Assembly (NCBI GenBank): GCA_963819885.1
Contig: CAWFXV010000013.1
Location: 54,361-118,360, forward strand
Origin: JACVRX01 sp963819885
GTDB lineage: Bacteria > Actinomycetota > Actinomycetes > Jiangellales > Jiangellaceae
Direction: 5' to 3'
Length of the DNA: 64,000 nucleotides
A program made the translations under genes and the position numbers. Under the pieces are notes generated by a model. It worked only from the letters and a program-made list of their open reading frames with translations. It was not told where the DNA came from and did no database searches. Numbering within the stretch: position 1 is the first letter of the stretch; each line of letters opens with the position of its first letter. Shown one piece after another: positions 55,318-63,792 of this stretch.

Positions 55318-56080
55318 CATCCAACTGTAATTCCAGCGATCTGGTATTTTAGGCGTTCGAACGCGCGCGATGTAACCGTGAACAGGATGAAGTTATTCTA
55401 TCTCTAAAATCGGACACAACGATTGCGACATAGCCGCCTGGCTTGAGCACACGCTTACACTCGGAAAAAACGTGTTTTAGTCCCGTCAGAAAGCGGCCGT
55501 AGGTCGGACAATTCCCCAAGTCGTCCGTGGCACGGGAGTACATCGTTGCAGAACTCCTCTGAAGTCTTTCCCGCTTAACCTTATCATCCGCCTTCTTGTC
55601 AGCATGGACCAATACAGAGATGAATGCCAGACAAAAGTCGAAGCAACAAGTCCAAAATTCTTGAAGGACTTGCCTCGCGTCTAGCTCTTTGACCTGCACG
55701 GACACTGGTTCATCGAAGAAGTTCGGCGTCGAGTAAAGCCGCGCTGTCGCGAGTTCCGTCCACCTGCGCGTAATCTCGATTCCGACGCCGTTCCGTCCGG
55801 TTTGCTTACAGGCGACGAGCGTCGAGCAAGACCGAATCGGGTCCAAGACCCAGTCACCGGACTTCGTGAAGAACGAATCAGGCGGGCGATGTCTTCCTCG
55901 GCGAAAGTCGCTGGGGTCAGGCTCGAGGATGAGCCGGACTTGAGGGCCGACTCAGGAGGACTGAGGGTAGCAGCTGACCGAGGAGCTCGATGGCGTGTTC
56001 GTCGCCGTCCTTCCACGCGCTGCTTCAGCCAATTCGATGAGCGCCGGTCGCTCCAGCGAACCGGGATGGTGGTCCCCGGC
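55318..56080 (-). pseudogene. Site-specific DNA methyltransferase, frameshifted and degraded
   Basis: Read from about 56080 downwards, the minus strand gives TFAEEDIARLI, then after a shift FFTKSGDWVLDPIRSCSTLVACKQTGRNGVGIEI, where DPFxGSGTTL (motif I, SAM binding) has become DPIRSCSTL. Further on come ELDARQVL, a degraded catalytic motif IV (SSLYW where SPPYW is expected) and RVLKPGGYVAIVVSDFRDR, then after another shift FILFTVTSRAFERLKYQIAG and a stop at 55318. It is an N4/N6 methyltransferase of restriction-modification type. At least three frame shifts plus changes in both key motifs argue for a true pseudogene. It is AT-richer than its surroundings, consistent with horizontal transfer. 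Confidence 0.68.
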
Positions 56081-57084
56081 ACTCTTTGTTGCCTTGAGCC
56101 ATTCCTCGGTCTAAATGGTTGAGCTGGTTCGGACTCCGGTGCCCCCGCCGCTGCGGCGTCGGTTCACCGAACGTGGGGGATGATCAAACAGCCCAGGGGC
56201 GACCGCGCTCCGATTCTTCATCACTGCGGTCCACCGACATCTCGGCCAATCGCCGTGGTCGAAGTCGTCGCGTTGTTCTCCCAGCAGCACTGGAGTCGTT
56301 CGCCATAGGGCCAACCGGAATCAAGCGCTTAGAGCGGCACGTATCCATACTGGAAGTTGTCGTCACCCCCAAGGGACAGTGGTGCGAATCTAGCGCAGCG
56401 TAGACACCGAAATCCGCAGTGAACGCACCATAAGGTCGAATGCCCGATCGGATGGATGTCAGCGCGGCCGGGCGCCAGTCAATCACACCGCCCTACGAAG
56501 TGCAATGCTTGATCCACCTCTGGGAATGCGGGTGGAAGCGGAACAGACCGGGCGGCCAGCTCCGCGCCCGTCGATCGTTGGCACACTTCGAACGCCGACC
56601 CTCGCCGCAGCGGCCAGGTCTCTGAGCCAAGGGCTAAACAACCGCATTCCGCGAAGCCGCTCGCGGAACCCGGCGCGCTCAGCTTCATGATGCGTTTCTC
56701 GTCTTACCGACGAAGTACACGATTCCGAAGTGGTGGACCTCACCGCGCGACGTTGTCCATCGCGCTCCGCACGAAGTGGCGATGATTCGAAGGCATCTTC
56801 AAGGTCTGCGACGCGCTCGTCTCAGAGAAGTCGCTGAAGTCGAAGGGCGGCTGCGCGTCCGGTTTTGGGATACCCAGCATGATCGGACGTCCAGTTCGCA
56901 TCCGCCGGTTCGCCTGACCCTCAAAGGCATGCAATCAGTGCTGCCTGCCTTCGGGCGCCACGATCAATCAATTTCGGTGCTGGGGTCGTGGGACGCCGTC
57001 GCGACTATGATGGCCCCGGTCATGCCCACCCCCAGCGTGCTCGGCAGGTCTCGCGCGCGCTGTCTGGGCTAGCGCCTCGCGCCG
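56081..57084. other. Gene-poor region between two sequence styles
   Basis: About 1 kb upstream (in minus-strand sense) of the methyltransferase remnant. Minus-strand stretches such as RPYGAFTADFGVYA, WRTTPVLLGEQRDDFDHGDW, VHHFGIVYFVGKT and MLGIPKPDAQPPFDFSDF look protein-like but lie in different frames, so a decayed partner gene (possibly a restriction enzyme) is a guess. GC returns to very high values from about 56.95 kb. Confidence 0.45.
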
Positions 57085-57723
57085 ATGCCCCCCACGTTCG
57101 CCCCCATTGGCGCGCTGGTCATCTTCGTGGCGGTGTTCGCGCTGGCCACCCTGCGCGGCGTGCACCTCGGCCTGCTGACGTTCGTGGCGGCCTGCCTGGT
57201 GGGCCCGGCCCTGGCGGGCATGACGCTGCGCGAGGTGATGGCTGGCTTCCCGGTGGGCATCCTGATCCTGGTGGCCGGCGTCACCTACTTTTTCGGCATC
57301 GCCCAGTTGAACGGCACCATCGATCGGGTGATGGGCGGCTTGCTGGCGCGTACCGGCGGGCGGCGGACGGTGGTGCCGCTGGTGTTCTTCGGGCTGGCCA
57401 CGGTGATGTCGGCGATGGGCTCGCCGCAGGCCGGGCTGGCCACGGGACCGGCCGGCATGTCCACCGCCCGGCGCGCCGGGGTCGATCCCGTGCTGATGGC
57501 CATCGCCATCACCAGCGGCATCTGCGCCGGCTCGTTCGCGCCCACCAGCCTGTTCGGCATCATCACGTATCAGGTGGCGCAGCGGGCCGGCATCGACGTC
57601 AGCACCTTCGTCCTGCTGGCCGTGTCGGCGGTCGCGAACCTGGTCCTGCTCGCCGTGGCGGTGATGATGTTCCCCACGGTGCCTGCAACGCGAGGCGGCT
57701 CTAAAGAGCCGCCCTACGAGTGA
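57085..57723 (+). CDS. MatC-like dicarboxylate carrier, N-terminal half (interrupted)
   Basis: The 212 residues match the N-terminal half of the MatC (malonate/dicarboxylate carrier) family of the ion transporter superfamily: GALVIFVAVFALATLRGVHLGLL, then GFPVGILILVAGVTYFFGIAQLNGTIDRVMGGLLAR, then GVDPVLMAIAITSGICAGSFAPTSLFG and two more TM helices. Five to six TM segments are visible. The frame runs into a palindromic repeat at 57704 that supplies the tail RGGSKEPPYE and the stop. The second half of the carrier follows after 57782. Thus one carrier gene appears split in the central cytoplasmic loop by the repeat. Confidence 0.75.
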   Translation: MPPTFAPIGALVIFVAVFALATLRGVHLGLLTFVAACLVGPALAGMTLREVMAGFPVGILILVAGVTYFFGIAQLNGTIDRVMGGLLARTGGRRTVVPLVFFGLATVMSAMGSPQAGLATGPAGMSTARRAGVDPVLMAIAITSGICAGSFAPTSLFGIITYQVAQRAGIDVSTFVLLAVSAVANLVLLAVAVMMFPTVPATRGGSKEPPYE

Positions 57724-57753
57724 GACAGCTTCAGAGAGCCGCCCTACGAGTGA
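57697..57753 (+). repeat. Palindromic repeat inserted in the carrier gene
   Basis: A 9-bp inverted repeat GGCGGCTCT-AA-AGAGCCGCC is followed by ctacgagtgag; a second copy of agagccgccctacgagtgag (57734-57753) follows the first (57704-57723) after 10 bp. This resembles REP/RAYT-type intergenic repeats that I associate with Vicinamibacteria. It supplies the stop codon of the first half of the carrier. Confidence 0.7.
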
Positions 57754-57781
57754 GGCTGGCAGCCCGCAAGTCGCGAGCGGC

Positions 57782-58439
57782 GTGCCGCGATCGGTCGGGG
57801 CCGCGGCGGCGACGTCGAGCCACGCCCCGATGACCCCGCACCAGTTGGCGACCGTCCTCTGCCTGGTGGGCCTCGTGCCCGGCATCATCGTCAGTTCGCT
57901 GGCCGGCCTCGAGGTGGACATCGGCGTGGTCCTGCATCTCGCTCGGCGCAGTCCTCGCGCTCCTCGACCCCGCGCTCGGCGCGCGCGCGTTCGCGCGCAT
58001 CGACTGGTCCACCGCCTTCGTGGTCGGGGGCATCGTCACCTACGTGGGCGTCTTGCAGAAGCTGGACGCGGTGAACCTGCTCGGGCAGGCGGCGATGAGC
58101 ATCGGGACGCCGATGGTGGCGGCGGTGCTCATCTGCATGATTGCGGCGCTCGTCTCGGCGTTCGCCTCCACCACCGGCGTGCTGGCGGCGCTGGTGCCGA
58201 TGGCGGTGCCGCTGGCCGCGTCGGGCGCGGTGCCGGGCTGGGCCCTCATCACCACGCTCGGGGTCAGCGCCACCATCGTGGACGGCTCGCCGTATTCGAA
58301 CACCGGCGCCACGCTGATTGCGTCCGCCCCCGAGGAAGATCGGCCGCGTCTGCGGGTGATGCTCATGCGCTGGAGCATGGCGATGGTCATCGTCGGCCCG
58401 ATCGTCCTGTTGCCGTTGCTCGTCCTGCTGGGGCGGTAG
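57782..58439 (+). CDS. MatC-like dicarboxylate carrier, C-terminal half (frameshifted)
   Basis: The second half begins with MTPHQLATVLCLVGLVPGIIVSSLAGLEVDIG in one frame, then a one-base shift near 57935 leads to IDWSTAFVVGGIVTYVGVLQKLDAV, a clear match to the MatC signature around the substrate site. LVPMAVPLAASGAVPGWALITTLGVSATIVDGSPYSNTGATLIA and a last TM helix follow, ending at TAG 58437-58439. Together with the first half it would form a carrier of about 440 residues with ~12 TM segments. Whether the split and the shift exist in the cell cannot be decided here. Confidence 0.7.
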
Positions 58440-58569
58440 TTCCTGCCCCGTTCGCCGCCGGAAATCTGGTCCTGGCCAGAATGGGGACTCTCCCCATTGC
58501 GCGGCGGCGTGAGATGCTGTCGCTTCGTCGACTCCGCCCCCCGGACGCTCGGCGAAGGCGAGGGACCCA

Positions 58570-59394
58570 ATGCCCACTTCGACCTTGGTACTGCGGAGTC
58601 AGCGCGCCAAGCCGGTGACCGACCGCGTGGAATGGTGCGAGCTGCGCGGCCGCTTCTCCGGTCCTGTTCACCGGGACGACCTTCAGTACAAGCCGGAGTC
58701 GGCGGAGATCGTCGGCGATCTCGTGCCGGACAAGTACACCGTCGAGCTCGGCGTGCCAGGGTTCGCCTCCGAGCGCTGGGAGTTCGAGGTCGGCACGGTG
58801 GCCGACTCGTGGATCCTGGAACTCGACAATCTGTGCACGACCCTTCCCACGGTGTCGGAGCTGGAACCCGAGCAGCGGCGGCTGCTGGCCACCCTGGACG
58901 ACACGAAGACGCCGGGCGAGATCTGGCAGGCGCTGAGCGACAACAAGGCGGCCACGTTCTATCAGGTGTCCTACGCGCTCGCCGCCATCCAGGGCCAGGG
59001 CGCACCCCTTTCCACCCTCGTGGACCGCGTGACGGTGCTGGGCGGATCGGAACTGACGGCGCCGGACACCTCGGGCACGCTGCGCACGGTGATCGGCTGG
59101 CGCATGCACGTGCGGTTCGTGGACGCCGGGGCGGTCGAGCCGGCGCTCCTCGACGCCGGCTTCAAGCGCGACACCGGCACGGTGCATCCCACGCACAGCC
59201 GTTTCGGCTACAAGGTGAGCTACCGCGAGCGCACCGGCTCGCCGAGGATGCAGGTGACGACCGACTACAACGCGACCGGAGCCGATGTGGACATCGACGC
59301 GGGCGCGTTCCACCGCTCCTCGCCGAAGGACATCTACAAGGCGTTCGCCAAGCGGTTCCCGGAGGCCGCCAAGGTCTACAAAGTGAAGGTGTAG
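58570..59394 (+). CDS. Conserved-looking protein of unknown function
   Basis: The 274-residue cytoplasmic protein starts at an ATG after GAGGGA. Residues ~95-135 (TLDDTKTPGEIWQALSDNKAATFYQVSYALAAIQ) resemble a winged-helix segment. The C-terminal ~100 residues (MHVRFVDAGAVEPALLDAGFKRDTGTVHP...YKVSYRERTGSPRMQVTTDYNATGADVDIDAGAFHRSSPKDIYKAFAKRFPEA) look like an alpha/beta domain with a CYTH- or phosphate-binding feel, but I cannot place it. It is followed 46 bp later by the VWA protein in the same direction and may be co-transcribed. Confidence 0.7.
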   Translation: MPTSTLVLRSQRAKPVTDRVEWCELRGRFSGPVHRDDLQYKPESAEIVGDLVPDKYTVELGVPGFASERWEFEVGTVADSWILELDNLCTTLPTVSELEPEQRRLLATLDDTKTPGEIWQALSDNKAATFYQVSYALAAIQGQGAPLSTLVDRVTVLGGSELTAPDTSGTLRTVIGWRMHVRFVDAGAVEPALLDAGFKRDTGTVHPTHSRFGYKVSYRERTGSPRMQVTTDYNATGADVDIDAGAFHRSSPKDIYKAFAKRFPEAAKVYKVKV

Positions 59395-59440
59395 GGGGAG
59401 GCGTGACCTGCCCTGTCGCACACGCCCGCGACAATGAGGC

Positions 59441-60751
59441 ATGCACATCCAGACCGACCGCGCACTCATCCCCGCTCACGTTCCCTCGGTTCGGCATCTC
59501 CACGTCACCATCACCGCGCCGCCGGCCAAGGCCCCGGCCGGCGCGCCGCGGCCGCCCGCCCGCGTGGCCCTCGTCCTCGACCGCTCCGGCTCGATGGGCG
59601 GCACCAAGATGGCCATGGCGCGCAATGCCGTGCAGCACGCCATCCGCCTGCTGAAGGCGCAGGACCGGCTCGCCGTCGTCTGCTACGACGACCGGGTCGA
59701 GACCATCCTCGCCAACACGGCGGCCAGTCCGGAAGCCAAGACGCTGGCGCTGCAGCGGCTGGCGCAGGTCGACGCGCGCGGCTCCACCAACCTCGAGGGC
59801 GGCTGGCTGCGCGGGGCGGAGGAACTGGGCCCGAACGCCGGTATGCCGTTGCTCGACGGGCTCGGGCCCGATAACCCGGCCCGTGGCGTTTCGCGCGTGC
59901 TGCTGCTCACCGACGGGCTCGCCAACCAGGGCGAGACCAACCTGCAGGTGCTGGCCGCAACCGCGGCCCGGCTGCGGGCGGAGGGCATCGCCACCTCCAC
60001 CTTCGGCGTCGGCGCGGACTTCGACGAAGTGCTGCTGCAGCGCCTGGCCGCCGACGGCGGCGGGCACTTCTACTTCATCGAGCAGCCGCAGCAGATCCCG
60101 GACCTGCTCGCCAGCGAGCTGGGGGAGACGCTCGAGGTCGTGGCCCGCGACGCGGTGTTCGAGATCGCGGCGGCGCCGGACGTCGACCTGGGCCTGCTGA
60201 ACGACCTGCCGACGGACTCGGCGCCCGGCCGCCTGCGCGTCCGGCTGGGGGATCTGATCGCCGACCAGGAGATCACGCTCGTCCTGGCCGTGGGCGTGCG
60301 CCAGCCGCCGGCGCTGGGGGAGCACGTGGAAGTGCACTGCCGCGTGGCGGACCGCGACCACGTGTTCTTCCCGCAGCCGATGGCCGTGCAGTGGCAGGTG
60401 GTGGACGGCGCGGCCAACGACGCGCAGCCGGTCAATCAGGCGGTGGTCGTCGCCGTGGCGCGGCTCCTCGCCGAGGGCGCGAAGCGCATGGCGCTCGACG
60501 CCAACCGGCGCGGGGACTTCGCCGAGGCCCGCCGCATCCTGGAGGACATGGCCAAGACGCTCGAGGCCATGGCGATGGGCAACCAGGCGGTCGCTGCGCT
60601 GGCTGCCGGACTCCGCGCGGAGATGCACCTCTTCGAGGATGCGATGAGTCCAATGGAAGCGAAGCGCCGGCACTTCGCGTCGTACGAGGTGGCCCACTCG
60701 CGCGCAGAAGGGGGCAAGGCGCGGCGGCGCGGCCAGCCCACCCTCACGTAG
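59441..60751 (+). CDS. VWA (von Willebrand factor A) domain protein
   Basis: The 436-residue protein has an N-terminal beta domain and a VWA domain at ~40-225. RVALVLDRSGSMGGTKMAMAR contains the complete metal-binding DxSxS motif, RGSTNLEGG supplies the MIDAS Thr, and VLLLTDGLANQG the Asp. The rest is a beta-sandwich and a helical C-terminus (EAKRRHFASYEVAHSRAEGG). It lacks a signal peptide or TM segment, so it is cytoplasmic, unlike the VWA protein near 8 kb. Such proteins act as metal-dependent adaptors, often with an AAA ATPase, but none is nearby. Confidence 0.92.
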   Translation: MHIQTDRALIPAHVPSVRHLHVTITAPPAKAPAGAPRPPARVALVLDRSGSMGGTKMAMARNAVQHAIRLLKAQDRLAVVCYDDRVETILANTAASPEAKTLALQRLAQVDARGSTNLEGGWLRGAEELGPNAGMPLLDGLGPDNPARGVSRVLLLTDGLANQGETNLQVLAATAARLRAEGIATSTFGVGADFDEVLLQRLAADGGGHFYFIEQPQQIPDLLASELGETLEVVARDAVFEIAAAPDVDLGLLNDLPTDSAPGRLRVRLGDLIADQEITLVLAVGVRQPPALGEHVEVHCRVADRDHVFFPQPMAVQWQVVDGAANDAQPVNQAVVVAVARLLAEGAKRMALDANRRGDFAEARRILEDMAKTLEAMAMGNQAVAALAAGLRAEMHLFEDAMSPMEAKRRHFASYEVAHSRAEGGKARRRGQPTLT

Positions 60752-60770
60752 CCGGGAACCCGCGCCAGGC

Positions 60771-60799
60771 TTGCCGGTCGTTCTCGAAATGGATACAAT
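60771..60799 (+). promoter_or_regulatory. Promoter of the HTH-MNT/HEPN module
   Basis: TTGCCG (60771-60776) and TACAAT (60794-60799) are 17 bp apart. The transcript would start only a few bases before the ATG at 60810, i.e. nearly leaderless. Confidence 0.55.
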
Positions 60800-60818
60800 C
60801 GTTCTCGAAATGAGAACA
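60778..60818. promoter_or_regulatory. Repeated operator for antitoxin autoregulation
   Basis: tcgttctcgaaatg occurs at 60778-60791 and 60799-60812, on either side of the -10 box. The second copy extends into the perfect inverted repeat GTTCTC-GAAAT-GAGAAC, which overlaps the start codon. This is the expected layout for repression by the HTH-containing antitoxin. Confidence 0.6.
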
Positions 60819-61478
60819 TCAAAGCAACCGCGAGTCGGCCGTGGCCACGGCCCTGGCCGCTTCGCGAGCAGGGGTGCGCCGCGCCGGAGGGCCGGGCGCG
60901 GCGAGGATGATGGCCCGCTGGCGTCGACCCTGTTCGGGCTCACGCGGCGGGACGTTCTGGGCCTGCTCTACACACGTCCCGACGAGGCGTTCTACGTGAG
61001 GGAAGTGGCACGCCTCACGGGAGGCGCCCTCGGCGCGGTGCAGCGTGAGCTGACCGAGCTGGTGAGCGCCGGCATCCTCGAACGCTCGGTGAGAGGGCGG
61101 CAGGTCTACTACCAGGCCGACCGCCGCTGCCCGGTGTTCGAGGAGCTGCGCTCCATCGTGACCAAGACCTCGGGCCTCGCGGACCCGCTTCGGGCGGCGC
61201 TCGCGCACGGCTCGGCCGCGCATTGACGCGGCGTTCGTGTTCGGCTCGCTTGCCGGCGATGGCGGAAGTCCCCAGAGCGACGTCGACGTCTTCGTCGTCG
61301 GCAAGGTCACGCTGGGCCAGGTGGTCGACGCGCTCGCGACCAGCGAGCAGGCCCTGGGTCGCGAGATCAACCCCGTGGTGCAGTCCCCGGACGAGTTTTC
61401 CCGCCGCGTCGCTGCCGGCGATCACTTCGTGACCCGGGTGCTCGCCGAGTTCCAAGCTCTATCTGATTGGAGACGACG
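60810..61478 (+). CDS. HTH-nucleotidyltransferase (MNT) antitoxin-like protein, frameshifted
   Basis: From ATG 60810 the protein starts with a basic tail and a winged helix-turn-helix (LTRRDVLGLLYTRPDEAFYVREVARLTGGALGAVQRELTELVSAGILERSVRGRQVYYQAD), then, after a one-base shift near 61210, a minimal nucleotidyltransferase: IDAAFVFGSLAGDGGSPQSDVDVFVVG with the GSxxxGxxxxxSDxDxxV motif. A further shift near 61456 leads to KLYLIGDDDVLGRL, which overlaps the start of the next gene. MNT proteins AMPylate the HEPN toxin next to them and this version also binds DNA. The exact C-terminus is unclear. Confidence 0.72.
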
Positions 61479-61893
61479 ATGTCCTTGGCCGACTGGGAGC
61501 AGGCGGGATGGCTGACGCCACATCGCACCAGCCCGCAGGAAATCAGCGAGCTGCTCGCGATCGTCCAGCGCGACCTGCACGACAGCCGGGCCCGCGACGT
61601 CAGCGCTGACTGGCGCTTCAACATCGCCTTCAACGCCGTGCTGCAGGCGGCGAAGGCGGCCCTGGCGGCGTCGGGCTATCGCGTCGCGCGCGGAGCCGAC
61701 AGCCACCATCGGACGCTCGAGAGCCTGGCACACACGATTGGACTCGACTCGGCCTCAATCCGCCGATTGGCCGTCTTCCGAAAGCGCCGGAACATGGCCG
61801 AGTACCGACCACGCGGGGATCACATCGGACGCCGAGGCCGACGAGATGCGGCGCCTGGCGGAGACGATACGCGACCAGGTCGTTGCGTGGTAG
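61479..61893 (+). CDS. HEPN-domain toxin-like protein, frameshifted
   Basis: The gene begins at ATG 61479 inside the end of the antitoxin frame and, corrected for one extra C near 61803, encodes 137 residues ending DEMRRLAETIRDQVVAW. It is all-helical: LADWEQAGWLTPHRTSPQEISELLAIVQRDLHDS, FNIAFNAVLQAAKAALAASGYR, SHHRTLESLAHTIG, and FRKRRNMAEYDHAG. The last segment is the HEPN active-site region, where an RxxxxxxH pattern can be read as R-N-M-A-E-Y-D-H. Typical HEPN toxins are ribonucleases blocked by the MNT partner. The overlap and order (MNT first) fit the module. Confidence 0.7.
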
Positions 61894-61920
61894 GCATCAA
61901 CCGACCGGATCTGTAGACCG

Positions 61921-62165
61921 ATGGCTGCACGACACGAAGCCGCAAACTGGGCCGGGCCCCAGAACCCCGTGTATCGCGCACATTCCGCTTACCGCTCTCC
62001 AAGCTGAAGGCGGCGAAGCGGGCGCTGGGCGCGGCCACCGCCACCGACACCATCGAGCGGGCGCTGGATCTCGTCGTGTTCCAGCGCCAGCTCATGACGG
62101 GACGCGCTCGATGCTGGGCGTGCGGATCGATCCCCCCGAGCCTGAGTATGGCGCGAGGCGCCGCG
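61921..62165 (+). pseudogene. Antitoxin-like fragment before a PIN gene, frameshifted
   Basis: A frame reads FRLPLSKLKAAKRALGAATATDTIERALDLVVFQRQLMTG, and after one shift TRSMLGVRIDPPEPEYG. The TATDTIExALDLVVF segment is a ribbon-helix-helix-like DNA-binding helix pair of antitoxins paired with PIN toxins. The start is not certain. Confidence 0.45.
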
Positions 62166-62172
62166 AAGGAAC

Positions 62173-62583
62173 GTGCTCGACACGCATCTCTTCATCCATG
62201 CGTTTCGCGACGAGCGGCCAACGAAGCGCTTCGGCGGTTCCACGAGATCGGCGCGCCCTTCGAGTATCTGAGCGCGGTCGTGGCCCAGGAGCTGACGTTC
62301 CGGGATTCGAAGCAGCGAGGATCGCCGCCTCCTCGAGCGTTACGTCCTCGACGTTTCGAGCGGGTCGGACACGTGATCGTGCCGTCGGTCGACGCCTGGC
62401 ACCGATCGGGGATCTACTGTCCGCGCTGGCCCGTGACGAAGGCCTGGACGTCAGTCGCTGTCAAAGGCGTTCGGCAACGACGTGCTGCTGGCGCTGTCCT
62501 GTCGTGAGGCAGGCTGTGAGCTCATCACGGGACGCGCGCGACTTCGGGAGAATTCGTCGCCACGAGCCTGTACGAGTGCGTGC
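62173..62583 (+). pseudogene. PIN-domain (VapC-like) toxin, frameshifted
   Basis: GTG 62173 follows GAAGGAAC and opens VLDTHLFIHAFRDER, with the first PIN acid as D3. The next frame gives ANEALRRFHEIGAPFEYLSAVVAQELTFRDSK (second acid in QEL), and later frames give LLSALARDEGLDVS and FGNDVLLALSCREAGCELIT (third acidic cluster ND), then ARDF. All PIN motifs are there but three or more shifts break the frame. It is either an error-laden copy of an active RNase toxin or a decayed gene. Confidence 0.55.
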
Positions 62584-62608
62584 GCACCGTGGCCAGGTCA
62601 AGCGTAGG

Positions 62609-63665
62609 TCAGCTCCGCAGCGGCAGCTTCGTCTGCGGCGTCGGGCGGTCGAACATCAGCGGCGAGTCGAACACCAGCTTCGGCACGTAGCCTTCGCGCG
62701 CTTCCTCGAGCTGCTGCAGGATCTCGTCGGCCAGCGCCGCGGGCGCGACCACCCGCGCGTGCGAGCCCCAGCCCAGCACCCACGTCCGCAGCGCCCAGTC
62801 GCGGCACACCTTCAGCGTCAGGCGGGTGCCGCCATCGGGCAGCGGCTCGAGCTGCTGGGACGGATGCCAGGTGCGCTCGCCCACGTACGGCGCCACCCGG
62901 CGCGAGAACTCGATCACGATGCGCTCGGGCTTCTGGCCGCGGTTCACGCCCAGCGAGTGCCCGAACGCCTCGGTGGTCAGGTCCTCGACCGGCTTGAAGC
63001 CGCGCTCGAGCACGGTGAGGCGGCGGATGCGCTCCACCGCGAACACCCGCACCTGGTGGTACTCCGGGACGTAGGCGGTGAGGTACAGGCCGCCCTCGGC
63101 GTAGGCCAGGTTGTAGGGGTGCAGCTCGTAGTCCTTCTCGCGGTTGCTGTGCACCGAGTAGTAGAGCAGCCTTGGCCACCCGGTGCTCGGCGCAGGCCTC
63201 GATCAGCCGGGCCACGAACTCGTCGTGCTTCGGCGCGGACTTCTTGCGCGGCCCGGCCTTCACCTGGATCACGTCGGGCAGCTGCTTCAGGAACGCCCGC
63301 ACCTTCGGCGACAGGCCCTTTTCGATCTTCTTCGTGATCGCGGCCAGCCCGGGCTCGAACGGCGTGCCGGTGAACGACACCAGCAGCGCGCGGCTCAGGT
63401 AGAGCGAGCACGCCTCGGTCACCGACAGGCCGGCGTCGTTCAGCGCCTTGAGCGGCATGTTCATGAGCGTCCAGAAGGTCGTGCGATCGCGCTTCTCGTC
63501 CACCAGCGGGAAGCCGACTTCCTGCAGCGCGGCCAGGTCGCGCCACACCGTGCGCTGGGTGACGCCGAATTCCTGGGCCAGTTGCTTCACCGACACGCCG
63601 CTGCGGTCGGCGTCGATGCGCAGCAGCATCTTCCAGTGACGGACGACCTCCGCGTTGCGCGGCAT
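62609..63665 (-). CDS. WYL-domain transcriptional regulator, frameshifted
   Basis: The ~351-residue regulator starts at the ATG read at 63665. Residues ~10-60 form an HTH_11 winged helix (LLRIDADRSGVSVKQLAQEFGVTQRTVWRDLAALQEVGFPL). The central part is helical. One extra G near 63168 shifts the frame; the continuation LLYYSVHSNREKDYELHPYNLAYAEGGLYLTAYVPEYHQVRVFAVERI is the WYL domain (here HPYNLAYAEGGLYLTAY where the family has P-x-x-L-x-x-x-x-x-x-WYL). The C-terminal extension (PERIVIEFSRRVAPYV...LTLKVCRDWALRTWVLGWGSHARVV) is the usual WCX. WYL regulators bind nucleotide-like ligands and control phage or DNA-damage defence among others. Confidence 0.85.
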
Positions 63666-63792
63666 GACGGGATTCTATGCTGACCACGCCGCCTTCATTT
63701 GCCCGCGAGTTGTTCAGGGTCCGCCGGTATCCAGATCCATGTCGCAGCAGTAACCAATGACTTGAATCGGGCCTTGAATCACCGGGAGATAG

